Made by a program: the position numbers and the translations under genes | Shown here: piece by piece, positions 25,413 through 33,276 of the stretch | Layout of the letters: every line of letters starts with the position of its first letter | Numbering within the stretch: the stretch's first letter is position 1 | Source: JAGSPQ01 sp038206395 | GTDB lineage: Bacteria > Myxococcota > Myxococcia > Myxococcales > Myxococcaceae | Assembly: GCA_038206395.1 (NCBI GenBank) | Contig: JBBRAX010000017.1 | Span: 1-64,000, forward strand | Direction: 5' to 3' | DNA: 64,000 nt | The notes under the pieces: model-generated | The model's input: only the letters and a program-made list of their open reading frames with translations | Told to the model about the DNA's origin: nothing | Database searches by the model: none

Positions 25413-26384
25413 TCAGCCGACGAAGCCCAGGGCTCCGACGTGCGCGACGTGATCGACGACGATGGCCGCGAGCGCGTCGATCAGCAGCGGCGACTCGCTG
25501 ATCGCTGGCACGCGTTCGATCTGCGTGAAGCCGAGCTCTTTCGCGAAGGGCCGCAGCTTGAAGTCGAGCGCGTGAACGACGTCGAGCTCTTCGACCAGGG
25601 TGCCCAGCGGGCAGACCACCAACTGGGTCGTGCCGCCTTCGCGGTACTTCTTCACCATTTCCTGCGTCGACAGGCCAGGGCCACCCAGGTCGAGCCAGCT
25701 GAGGCGATGCGGCCGCTCGAGCTTGCTCATGATCTGCTCGACCGCCTTCACTGCTTCGTCCGGGTATGGGTCGCCTTCCTGCGCGTCGCTGCGATCGATG
25801 AGCAGCGCCGCAAAGACCACCGCAGCCTCCGGCACGCGCCCAAGTGCTTCGGCAATCGCCGCCCGCACCGCGTCGAAATACAGCGGGTGGTTGACGCGAT
25901 CGACAAGCGACACCTCGACGCCCTCGCCTGCTTCGCGCTGCAGGTTCTGCCCCGACGACGCGAAGAAGCGCTTGCACTGCTGCGGGTACAGCGAGAGCCC
26001 GACCACGCGGCGAATGCCGTCTTTTTGAAATTCGCGGCACGCTTCGGCGGCGCTCGGCGCGTTGTAACGAAAGCCAGGGAGCACCCGGAACTGTGCCGCC
26101 CCGGTGCCCTGGGTTTCAGCGTTCAGCTTCAGCTCGAGCGCAGTGGCCAGGGCGGTGACCTTCGCCACCACGGGCGATCGGCCTCCGATGTCTTTGAGCT
26201 TCTGTGCCAGGGCCTTGCCGTCCCACCAGGCCAGCGGCACGGCCAGCGCCTTTTGCGCCTCGCTGCCGAATGAGAGCCGGTAGGCCAGCGGATCCGCGTA
26301 CGCCGTCTTGAGCCACTGCTGCGCTTCCTCGGGCGAGCCCGGATCTCCGCGGTGGAGCAGCACGACTCCGATGCGTTCGGTCAT
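25413..26384 (-). CDS. Ferrochelatase-family paralogue lacking catalytic residues
   Basis: A 323-residue protein with the ferrochelatase fold: MTERIGVVLLHRGDPGSPEE at the N-terminus, FRYNAPSAAEA, GLSLYPQQCKRFF and VVCPLGTLVEELDVVHALDF. Alignment by eye with the true HemH at 37206 shows the catalytic His (in LSYHGLP there) replaced by Leu 194 (FAALLIDRS) and the conserved Glu of the DxLET segment replaced by Asp 268. Metal insertion as in HemH is therefore doubtful; it may bind tetrapyrrole or act on another substrate. It starts inside the end of the amylase gene (ATGA overlap) and is followed 4 nt later by the CHAT gene, not by heme genes. Confidence 0.78.
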   Translation of the reverse strand: MTERIGVVLLHRGDPGSPEEAQQWLKTAYADPLAYRLSFGSEAQKALAVPLAWWDGKALAQKLKDIGGRSPVVAKVTALATALELKLNAETQGTGAAQFRVLPGFRYNAPSAAEACREFQKDGIRRVVGLSLYPQQCKRFFASSGQNLQREAGEGVEVSLVDRVNHPLYFDAVRAAIAEALGRVPEAAVVFAALLIDRSDAQEGDPYPDEAVKAVEQIMSKLERPHRLSWLDLGGPGLSTQEMVKKYREGGTTQLVVCPLGTLVEELDVVHALDFKLRPFAKELGFTQIERVPAISESPLLIDALAAIVVDHVAHVGALGFVG

Positions 26385-28504
26385 CCTTCTCTCCACTGAA
26401 GCTCGACCTGCTGCGGGCCCTGGCCCACCTGCAGCACCTGGTTGTCGCCCGCCTGCCATCGCCACGGCCCCTTCCCCGACTTCACCGCCAGCTTGAACTC
26501 GAACACCCCGCCCTGCGGCAGGCGCGCGCTGCCCGCGCTGCCCAACAGCTTCAAGCCCGCCTCGGGCTTCCAGGCGCCGAGCTCGGGGCCCGAGCCCACC
26601 ACCCGCACCTCGTCTTCCGTGGCGAGGCCTCTGGCGACGAAGGTGACGTCGGACGCGGTGGGGTTGGCCAGCGCTTTCACTTCGGCGGCGAAGTCGCCTT
26701 TCGCGGTGAAGAGCTTCACCGAACGGGCAGGCGCCTGCAGGGGCGCATCCCACTCGCCGGCCAGCGGGGGGGCCTGCCAGGTCGAGTCGGTTCGGTTGAA
26801 GACGAAGAGCGCGGCATCGCCATCGGTGACTCGCAGCGCCGCGAAGACATCACGAGAGGCCTCGACGATACGGGTCGAGCCTTCGTTCAACGCCGGATGC
26901 GCGCGGCGCAGCCCGGCCCACTTCGCGATCTCGGCCTTCAGCGGAGACTCGGCGAAAGTCATCGAGGCGCGGTTGAACGGATCCGCCTGCCCCAGCGCGC
27001 CTTCTTCCGTGCCCCAGATGATCGACGGCGCGCCGCGCGTCGCGAGCAGAAACGCCAGCGCGGCCGACGCCTTCGACCCGTCGTTTTCGCATTGGGTCAT
27101 CAGCCGCGGCAGATCGTGGTTGTCGGCGAGCGTGGTGAGGGTGCCGGCCGACGGGTAGAGCCTGTCGGACGTGAGCACCGCCGCGAGCCGCGCCGCGCTC
27201 TGGCCCTTACAGAAGACATCGACAATCGCGAAGTGCAGCGGGAAGTCGAACATCGTGGTGAAGCCGCCCTGCCGCTGGACGTCGGCGACGACCTTCGGGT
27301 CACCGTCGAGCATCTCGCCCAGCAGCTCGAAGTCCGGGCCCGCGGCCTCGCGCACGTCGGCGTTGAAGCGCTTCCAGAAAGACACCGGCAGGTGCTTGAC
27401 CGCATCGAGACGAAACCCGTCGGGCTTCACCGCGCGCACCCAGCCGAGGCTCGCCTGCAGCAGGTACTGGTAGACCTCTTCCTTCTCGGTCGCGAAGTCG
27501 GGCAAGCCGTGGACGTCGTGGTTCACCAACTGCTCCGCGTCGTCCCAGTTTGTGATCCCGCCCTTGCCATGGAACCAGCTGGGCCGCTGCTTCACCAGCG
27601 GAGCGTCGGGCCCGACGTGGTTCAGCACCAGGTCCATCACGAGGCGCATGCCGCGGGCGTGAAGCGAAGCAGAAAGCTTCGCGAGCAACTTCAGATCGCC
27701 GAAGCGCGGGTCGACCTTCGTGAGGTCCCACGTCCAGTAGCCGTGAAAGGCGCCGTACGGGCCATACTTGTCGGGGCGCATCGCGAAGACAGGCGAGAGC
27801 CAGACGGTGCGAACGCCCAGTGACTGCAGCCAGTCGAGGCGATCGATCACGCCCTGCAGGTCGCCGCCGTGAAAGGCCGCGGGGTCCGAGAGGTCGATGG
27901 CCGCGTCGTTGGACGAATCGCCGTTGGCAAAGCGATCGACCATCACGAAGTAGACGAGGCCTGCCGGCTTCGACGCGGCAGGCATCGGCCCGGCGAGCAG
28001 CAGCTGATCGAGGAGCGTGCCCGCGCGCGAGGCGATGTCAGCGGCGACGGCGGCCAGGGCCTGCGGCTCGCGCTGGTGCTCGAACTGCAAGACGGCGGGA
28101 ACCGAGAAGCTGTCTTCGATGATCTCACCCGGCTTGGACGACGCCGTGAGCTTCACCGACACCGTCCACCGGAAGCGGCCTTCGAGCTGCGAGAAGAAGG
28201 AGGCGCGGGCTTCGACGAGCAGCACCCAGCCAGTCGGCTCCGACAGGCGCAGCTGTTCGAGGCGCTTGGGGGTGAGCTTGGGGCCGCTGAGCGCTCCGAC
28301 GTCGTTCGGGGTGAGGTTGCGTTCGTTCAGCGTCTCGGCGAGCCGGCCTTTGAGCGCATCGGGCGGGGTCAGCGCATCGGCCGACCTGTCCGTGTCCAGC
28401 GCCCAGCCCACGGTGACGGGGGTGGCGACGGCGGCCTTCTGCTGCGGCACGCGGTTCAGACAACCGGCACAGAGCACCAGCAGCAACGGCAGCGTGCGGC
28501 GCAT
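26381..28504 (-). CDS. Secreted alpha-amylase (GH13) lipoprotein with CBM20
   Basis: A 707-residue lipoprotein: MRRTLPLLLVLCAGC ends in a lipobox. About 160 residues of unknown N-terminal domain precede the GH13 barrel. The barrel motifs are DLVLNHVG, DGFRLDAVKHLP (nucleophile Asp, about residue 366), ELLGEMLDGD (acid Glu, about 395) and LADNHDLPR (about 462). The C-terminal 100 residues match starch-binding CBM20 (VTFVARGLATEDEVRVVG, GAWKPEAGLKL, WRWQAGDNQVLQ). It should cut starch or glycogen at the cell surface. The ATG at 28504 shares one base with the stop of the porin-like gene (TGATG), so the two are coupled. A GTG 9 nt upstream is an alternative start. Confidence 0.9.
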   Translation of the reverse strand: MRRTLPLLLVLCAGCLNRVPQQKAAVATPVTVGWALDTDRSADALTPPDALKGRLAETLNERNLTPNDVGALSGPKLTPKRLEQLRLSEPTGWVLLVEARASFFSQLEGRFRWTVSVKLTASSKPGEIIEDSFSVPAVLQFEHQREPQALAAVAADIASRAGTLLDQLLLAGPMPAASKPAGLVYFVMVDRFANGDSSNDAAIDLSDPAAFHGGDLQGVIDRLDWLQSLGVRTVWLSPVFAMRPDKYGPYGAFHGYWTWDLTKVDPRFGDLKLLAKLSASLHARGMRLVMDLVLNHVGPDAPLVKQRPSWFHGKGGITNWDDAEQLVNHDVHGLPDFATEKEEVYQYLLQASLGWVRAVKPDGFRLDAVKHLPVSFWKRFNADVREAAGPDFELLGEMLDGDPKVVADVQRQGGFTTMFDFPLHFAIVDVFCKGQSAARLAAVLTSDRLYPSAGTLTTLADNHDLPRLMTQCENDGSKASAALAFLLATRGAPSIIWGTEEGALGQADPFNRASMTFAESPLKAEIAKWAGLRRAHPALNEGSTRIVEASRDVFAALRVTDGDAALFVFNRTDSTWQAPPLAGEWDAPLQAPARSVKLFTAKGDFAAEVKALANPTASDVTFVARGLATEDEVRVVGSGPELGAWKPEAGLKLLGSAGSARLPQGGVFEFKLAVKSGKGPWRWQAGDNQVLQVGQGPQQVELQWREG

Positions 28505-29988
28505 CAGAACCACCCTTCCGACTCGAGCGAGATCAGGTGATGCCAGTGGCGCTCGCTGCCGACCGGGAACTCGTTGAACTGGCCCAGCGATTCAGAGAAC
28601 CCGTTTCCGAACGCGGCCTGCATGGTCGAGTACTGCACGCCGTACAGCAGCCGAATCGAGGGCCGCGCGTAGATGCCGAGGCCGGTGGGGTTGAGCACCA
28701 GGCCTCCTTTGAGCTGCATCGTGTTGCGGGTCGACGCATCGCCCATCTCGAGCCCGCGTGCGTCGGGGATGCGCGCAGTGTTCTTGAAGATCGAGTCGTA
28801 GTGCTCACGCCAGAGGTTACCGTTCTTCGAGCGCTCCTGCGCCAGCACGCCCTCGAGAAGGACGTGAACGGTGCGGGTCAGGTAGACCTGAAGACGAAGC
28901 ACCGTCGACAGGTACGTGCGGTTGTCTTCTCCGGCCGCGATGGTGTTCGCGAAGTTGGTGTCGTCGCCGTAGAGCACCGACCACGCCGCGTCGACGCGGT
29001 TGGGCCAGATTGTGAACAGTGCCTCGTTGCCGAACTCGAACTGGTACCGGTCGCGGGTGAGGTCGGCGATGTAGATGCGAAAAGCACCCTCGTCGTAGAA
29101 GTTGTCGGGGTGCAGGCGGCGGTACGCGACGAAGGTCTTGTTCCACTTCAGCGGGCCGACATCGCCGAAGCCCAGGTACCCGACCGCGCGCCACGACGTC
29201 GATGACTGGCCGGCGGGCTGCGGCCTGGTGAATTGGCCTACCTGCCCCGGGTTCGTCTCGTTGAAGTGAAGGATGACTTCCTTCCGAACGAAGTCTTCGT
29301 AGCGAAGGCCGGGGCTGACGTAGCTGCTGTTGCGGTTGCCTTCGACGAAGGGCTCCCAGGCGATCTGCGCTCCGCCGCCGAGCTCGAGGTGCCCGGGGAG
29401 GATGCGCAGGGTCGCGCCGGCGCCGGCGTTGAAGAGGGGCGCGTAGTTGAGGCCACGGGTGGCGAAGCCCGAGTCGCCGACGCCTACCATCACGTCGAAG
29501 CGATCGCGGCGGTAGGTCGCCATCAGGCCGACGGTGTCGGTGAACAGCGCAGCCGGCTTGCGGTCGTAGAGGCTCAGGTCGCCGCCAAAGAAATACTCGA
29601 GCGTGCCGAGCCGCCAGGTGACGCGATCGAGGAAGACGTTGCCGACCTCGGCGTAGAGCTGCGCGAGGCGGAAGAAGGCGAACGAGCCGTTGCGGATGTC
29701 GGCGTTGGCGACTGTGCCGCCTTCGATCTTCGCGTGGATGCTGGCGGTGGTGTTGCTCGAGCCCGGGGGCGCCTGGAGCATGTCGAGCTTGAGCTCGAGC
29801 GACGCGAACGGATCTTCGTTCAGCAGCCGGCCGTAGAGGTTCCAGAAACCGAGCCGCCCGATGCCGCCCTGAAAATCGGGCCGCGCCATGATGCGGTAGT
29901 ACCCGCCGCCGCTGACGCGATCGTTGCTCGCCTGCGCGAACGCGGCGAGGGAAACGAGCGAAGAGAAGAGGAAGAGAAGCCGCTTCAA
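28504..29988 (-). CDS. Outer-membrane porin-like protein
   Basis: A 494-residue protein with signal peptide MKRLLFLFSSLVSLAAFAQA and alternating hydrophobic beta-strand patterns throughout (FWNLYGRLLNEDPFASLELKL, VGLMATYRRDRFDVMVGVG, LRLQVYLTRTVHVLLEGVL). It ends in Phe (LESEGWF), the usual C-terminal signal of outer-membrane barrels. Being first in the operon with a surface amylase, it may let maltodextrins into the periplasm, functionally like LamB (inference); I do not see clear LamB sequence similarity. Periplasmic uptake could continue through the ABC importer at 45774-49806. Confidence 0.75.
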   Translation of the reverse strand: MKRLLFLFSSLVSLAAFAQASNDRVSGGGYYRIMARPDFQGGIGRLGFWNLYGRLLNEDPFASLELKLDMLQAPPGSSNTTASIHAKIEGGTVANADIRNGSFAFFRLAQLYAEVGNVFLDRVTWRLGTLEYFFGGDLSLYDRKPAALFTDTVGLMATYRRDRFDVMVGVGDSGFATRGLNYAPLFNAGAGATLRILPGHLELGGGAQIAWEPFVEGNRNSSYVSPGLRYEDFVRKEVILHFNETNPGQVGQFTRPQPAGQSSTSWRAVGYLGFGDVGPLKWNKTFVAYRRLHPDNFYDEGAFRIYIADLTRDRYQFEFGNEALFTIWPNRVDAAWSVLYGDDTNFANTIAAGEDNRTYLSTVLRLQVYLTRTVHVLLEGVLAQERSKNGNLWREHYDSIFKNTARIPDARGLEMGDASTRNTMQLKGGLVLNPTGLGIYARPSIRLLYGVQYSTMQAAFGNGFSESLGQFNEFPVGSERHWHHLISLESEGWF

Positions 29989-30013
29989 ACCCTGCGGCTT
30001 ATAGCCCGGGCCT

Positions 30014-30334
30014 TCAGATGCGCTGCAGCTCTTTGGCGATTCGATCGACGGCGCCGTAGAGCCGGGTATCCGACTGCTCGAAGCGGATGCCCATTGCGCC
30101 CGGTCGGCTCCACATCACGCGGCCCATCACTTCGATCGGATCATCTTCGTGTGGCGCTTCGAGCCGGACCTTGACGAGCGTCATCGGTGGCATCGGATGC
30201 GCCGTAGCAACGCCGATGCCGCCTTCAGACACGTCTTTCACTTCGTCGTAGAGCCGGTACTCCCCGCACTTCACCAACACCGGAAACTGCGCGGGGTAGC
30301 GCTCGTGGCAGCGCGCCTGTGAGTAGGAATACAT
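30014..30334 (-). CDS. PilZ-domain protein
   Basis: A 106-residue single-domain PilZ protein. The c-di-GMP motifs are present: RCHERYPAQFPV gives the RxxxR box and KDVSEGGIGVA the D/NxSxxG box. The end of the domain has MWSRPGAMGIRFEQSD. It probably binds c-di-GMP and controls motility or polysaccharide through a partner. The start is uncertain: ATG at 30334 is just before the RxxxR box, while an in-frame ATG at 30361 would add nine residues. Confidence 0.82.
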   Translation of the reverse strand: MYSYSQARCHERYPAQFPVLVKCGEYRLYDEVKDVSEGGIGVATAHPMPPMTLVKVRLEAPHEDDPIEVMGRVMWSRPGAMGIRFEQSDTRLYGAVDRIAKELQRI

Positions 30335-30462
30335 TCGTCGTTCTTTGAAAATTTCGATCATGTGCGGCCCCCCGCGCTGGTCGTACTGCCTTCGCCCTGC
30401 GCGTGTAATTTTGAAACCAAACGCCGGGAAACGCAATCCCATTCCAGGCGATATGTTTCTAT

Positions 30463-31425
30463 TCACCTCCGCAGCATGGGCCGCGCGAAATACGAGATCA
30501 CGACGTCAGCCCCGGCGCGCCGGATTGAAGTGATCGATTCCCGAATGGCGCGCTCGAAGTCCATTAGCCCTGCGTCGCCCGCGGCTCGGATCATCGCGTA
30601 CTCACCAGACACCTGGTAGGCGAACAGGGGCAGGTCACTGACCTCGCGCGCGTCGCGAATGAGGTCGAGGTTGGTCATCGCTGGCTTGATGAGCAGGGCG
30701 TCGGCGCCTTCGGCCTCGTCGAGCTTCAGCTCGCGAATCGCCTCGCGGCGGTTGTTGGGAGGCTGCTGGTAGGACGCGCGATCGCCAAACGACGGAGCGC
30801 TGTGCGCCGCGTCGCGAAACGGCCCGTAGAAGGCCGACGCCATCTTCACTGCGTAAGAGAGAATGCCGACCTGGTCGAGGCCCTGACCATCGAGGGCCTC
30901 TCGCATCGCGGCGACCCGGCCGTCCATCATGTCGCTGGGCGAGACGAAGTCGACGCCGGCCTTGCCGAGCAGCACGGCGAACTGGCTCAGGAGTTCGACG
31001 CTCTTGTCGTTGACGATCTCATCGCCTTCGACGACGCCGCAGTGGCCGTGGGTGCTGAACGAGCAAAGGCACACGTCGGCGAAGATCGGCAGGCCCGGCA
31101 GCTTGTCCTTCACGCGCTGGATGCCCTCGGTCAGCGGCGCGAGCTGGTGCGGCAGGCGCTTCGGGTCGTCGCTCTTCTCGTCGGGGACTCCGAAGAGCAT
31201 CACGCCCCCGACGCCCGCGCTCGAAAGGGCAGTGACCTCTTCGACCAGGCGATCAGCGCTGACGTGCCACAGCCCGTAGCCAGCCTTCACTTCCTTCAAG
31301 ATCCCCTGCCCCGGCACCACGAAGTACGGCTGCACCAGGTTGCGCGGCTCGAACGACGTCTCTTCCATCAGGCGGCGGATGCCGGCCGTGCGGCGAAGGC
31401 GGCGCAGGCGAACGGGGATGTTCAT
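30463..31425 (-). CDS. hemB: Delta-aminolevulinic acid dehydratase (porphobilinogen synthase)
   Basis: A 320-residue enzyme condensing two aminolevulinates into porphobilinogen. Zinc-type metal ligands are seen in DVCLCSFSTHGHCG. The two active-site lysines are in LSYAVKMASAFYGPF and ADALLIKPAM. The substrate carboxylate region (SYQQPPNNRREA) and C-terminus YQVSGEYAMI are complete. The ATG directly follows the TAG stop of hemD (TAGATG), so hemD-hemB are coupled and read away from hemE. Confidence 0.95.
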   Translation of the reverse strand: MNIPVRLRRLRRTAGIRRLMEETSFEPRNLVQPYFVVPGQGILKEVKAGYGLWHVSADRLVEEVTALSSAGVGGVMLFGVPDEKSDDPKRLPHQLAPLTEGIQRVKDKLPGLPIFADVCLCSFSTHGHCGVVEGDEIVNDKSVELLSQFAVLLGKAGVDFVSPSDMMDGRVAAMREALDGQGLDQVGILSYAVKMASAFYGPFRDAAHSAPSFGDRASYQQPPNNRREAIRELKLDEAEGADALLIKPAMTNLDLIRDAREVSDLPLFAYQVSGEYAMIRAAGDAGLMDFERAIRESITSIRRAGADVVISYFARPMLRR

Positions 31426-32160
31426 CTAAGGTTCTCCGGGGAGCGACTGCAGGAAAGCGTTGAAGGACACATGGCGCGCCGGGGCCGGGTGCACTGCCAG
31501 GTCACGGTAGCGGCGTTGGGTCGATTGGCCGATGCAGGCGACGGCGTTGGCGAACAGCGTGCGGCCCTGGCGGGCGAAAGACGCGAGCGCGTTCTCGACC
31601 GCGGAAGGACTCAAGAAGACGTACCCCAGGCCGGGCTCGAGCGCGGCCAGCGACGCGTCGAGGCCCAGCGGCGCGCGGGTCGAGTACACCGGCACGCGCT
31701 CGACCATCGCGAATGACTTCATCAACTTCATCGCTTCTTCCTGCTCGGCCTGAAGGATGCCGACGTCACTGGTCGCGTAGAGCACCGCGAGCGGGTTCCC
31801 GGCGTTCCAGCGTTGCAGCGCAGACGCGAGCGCGACGACTCCACCTTCGGCGCTGACTTCGGTGGGCACGCCGTGGGCGTGAAGGCGTTCTGAGGTGATG
31901 GGCGCCATCGCGGCGACGCTCGGCTTCGGCACGGGCAGCTGCGGCCACGCTTCGACGAGCCGGGTCGCGGCGTAGGGGCTGGTGACGAAGACCAGCTTCC
32001 GCGGCATTGGGGGCGACCACCTGGGCCACGGCAGCGCGACGCGTTCGATGCATGGCACCGCGATCGCACGAAGGCCCCTGGCCTGCATGGCGGCCACATC
32101 GGCGTCGGCGTCCGGTTGGGCGCGGGTGAGTACCCAGGTCGAGCTCACGAAGAACCGCAT
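31426..32160 (-). CDS. hemD: Uroporphyrinogen-III synthase
   Basis: A 244-residue, poorly conserved HemD. Recognisable features are the N-terminal WVLTRAQPDADADVAAMQAR, the FVTSPYAATRLVEAW segment, and the C-terminal VFLSPSAVENALASFAR and ACIGQSTQRRYRDL. It inverts ring D and closes hydroxymethylbilane to uroporphyrinogen III, the last common precursor of heme and siroheme. The ATG at 32160 gives the family N-terminus; an in-frame ATG at 32199 would add 13 residues. First gene of hemD-hemB and divergent from hemE. Confidence 0.85.
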   Translation of the reverse strand: MRFFVSSTWVLTRAQPDADADVAAMQARGLRAIAVPCIERVALPWPRWSPPMPRKLVFVTSPYAATRLVEAWPQLPVPKPSVAAMAPITSERLHAHGVPTEVSAEGGVVALASALQRWNAGNPLAVLYATSDVGILQAEQEEAMKLMKSFAMVERVPVYSTRAPLGLDASLAALEPGLGYVFLSPSAVENALASFARQGRTLFANAVACIGQSTQRRYRDLAVHPAPARHVSFNAFLQSLPGEP

Positions 32161-32241
32161 CTGCGCAGAGAAGGACCCTCGCCGCAGGGGGAATGACATA
32201 TTGGTGACGATGATGACCGCTGGCTGCGCTTTGAAGGGGCG
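32161..32241. promoter_or_regulatory. Divergent hemD/hemE intergenic region
   Basis: Only 81 bp separate the hemD start from the hemE start, so promoters for both halves of the heme cluster must lie here or in the coding ends. A GAAGGGG serves as ribosome site for hemE. I see no convincing -35/-10 pair or operator palindrome. The embedded response regulator at 36535 is a candidate regulator of this region (inference). Confidence 0.4.
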
Positions 32242-33276
32242 ATGCAGAAGCTGACGCGCAGGGCCCGCTTTCTGGCGGCGCTGAATGGAGAACCCGTCGA
32301 TCGCCCGCCGGTGTGGCTGATGCGCCAGGCGGGGCGCTACCTGCCCGAGTACATGGCGATTCGCGCGAAGCACGGCTTCTGGGACGTGTGTCGCACCCCC
32401 GAGCTGTCGACGGGCGTCGCGCTCGAGCCGCTGCAGAAGTTTGAGATCGATGCGGCGATCGTGTTCAGCGACATTCTCGTCGTCCCCGAGGCGATGGGGC
32501 TGGGCGTCACCTTCGGAAAAGGTGAGGGCCCGTTGATGTCGAAGCCGATGCGTTCGGCCGCCGACCTCGCGGCGTGGAACCTCGAAGGCGTGCAGGAGCG
32601 GCTCAAGTACGTGCCCAACGCCGTCGCGCACCTGAAGAAGACGCTGAACGGCTCACACGGCTTGATTGGCTTCGCCGGAGCGCCCTTCACCCTCTTCGCG
32701 TATTCCGTCGAAGGCGGCGGCAGCGATGACTTCCGGCTCGCCCGGACGATGCTTCACAACGAGCCCGCGCTGGCCGAGAAGGCGCTGGCGACGATCGCAG
32801 ACGTGGTGACCGGGCTGCTCGAGTCGCAGTTCGAGGCCGGCGTCGACGTCATCCAGCTGTTCGACACCTGGGGCGGGCTGCTGTCGCGCGAGGAGTACCT
32901 GAGGTTCGCGATTCCTCCAATCCAGCGGATCACGAAGGCGCTCGCGGCGAAGGGCCGCAAGTCGATGCTCTTCGTGCGCGGCGGCCACCACCTTCTTCCC
33001 GTGCTCGGCGAAGCAGGAGTCGACGGGTTCAGCCTCGACTGGCGCACGCCCTGGGCCGAGGCGCGCGCGCTGTACCCGAACGCGCTGCTGCAGGGGAACA
33101 TCGACCCGATTCTTCTCTTCACCTCGCCCGAGGTCGTTCGTTCGGCGACGCGGGGCTTGATGACCCAGATGGCGCGCCACGCGAGTACGCGGAACATCGT
33201 CAACCTGGGCCACGGAATCCTGCCGCAGACGCCCGTGTCGTCGGTCGCGGCGATGTGCGCGGAGGTCGCCGCCTGA
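32242..33276 (+). CDS. hemE: Uroporphyrinogen decarboxylase
   Basis: A 344-residue HemE that removes four acetate carboxyls of uroporphyrinogen III. The signature PVWLMRQAGRYLPEY is near the N-terminus, followed by IVFSDILVVPEAMGL (catalytic Asp), GFAGAPFTLFAYSVEG, IQLFDTWGGLLS and GNIDPILLF. It opens a six-enzyme plus strand operon, and its end overlaps the hemA frame. Confidence 0.95.
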   Translation: MQKLTRRARFLAALNGEPVDRPPVWLMRQAGRYLPEYMAIRAKHGFWDVCRTPELSTGVALEPLQKFEIDAAIVFSDILVVPEAMGLGVTFGKGEGPLMSKPMRSAADLAAWNLEGVQERLKYVPNAVAHLKKTLNGSHGLIGFAGAPFTLFAYSVEGGGSDDFRLARTMLHNEPALAEKALATIADVVTGLLESQFEAGVDVIQLFDTWGGLLSREEYLRFAIPPIQRITKALAAKGRKSMLFVRGGHHLLPVLGEAGVDGFSLDWRTPWAEARALYPNALLQGNIDPILLFTSPEVVRSATRGLMTQMARHASTRNIVNLGHGILPQTPVSSVAAMCAEVAA

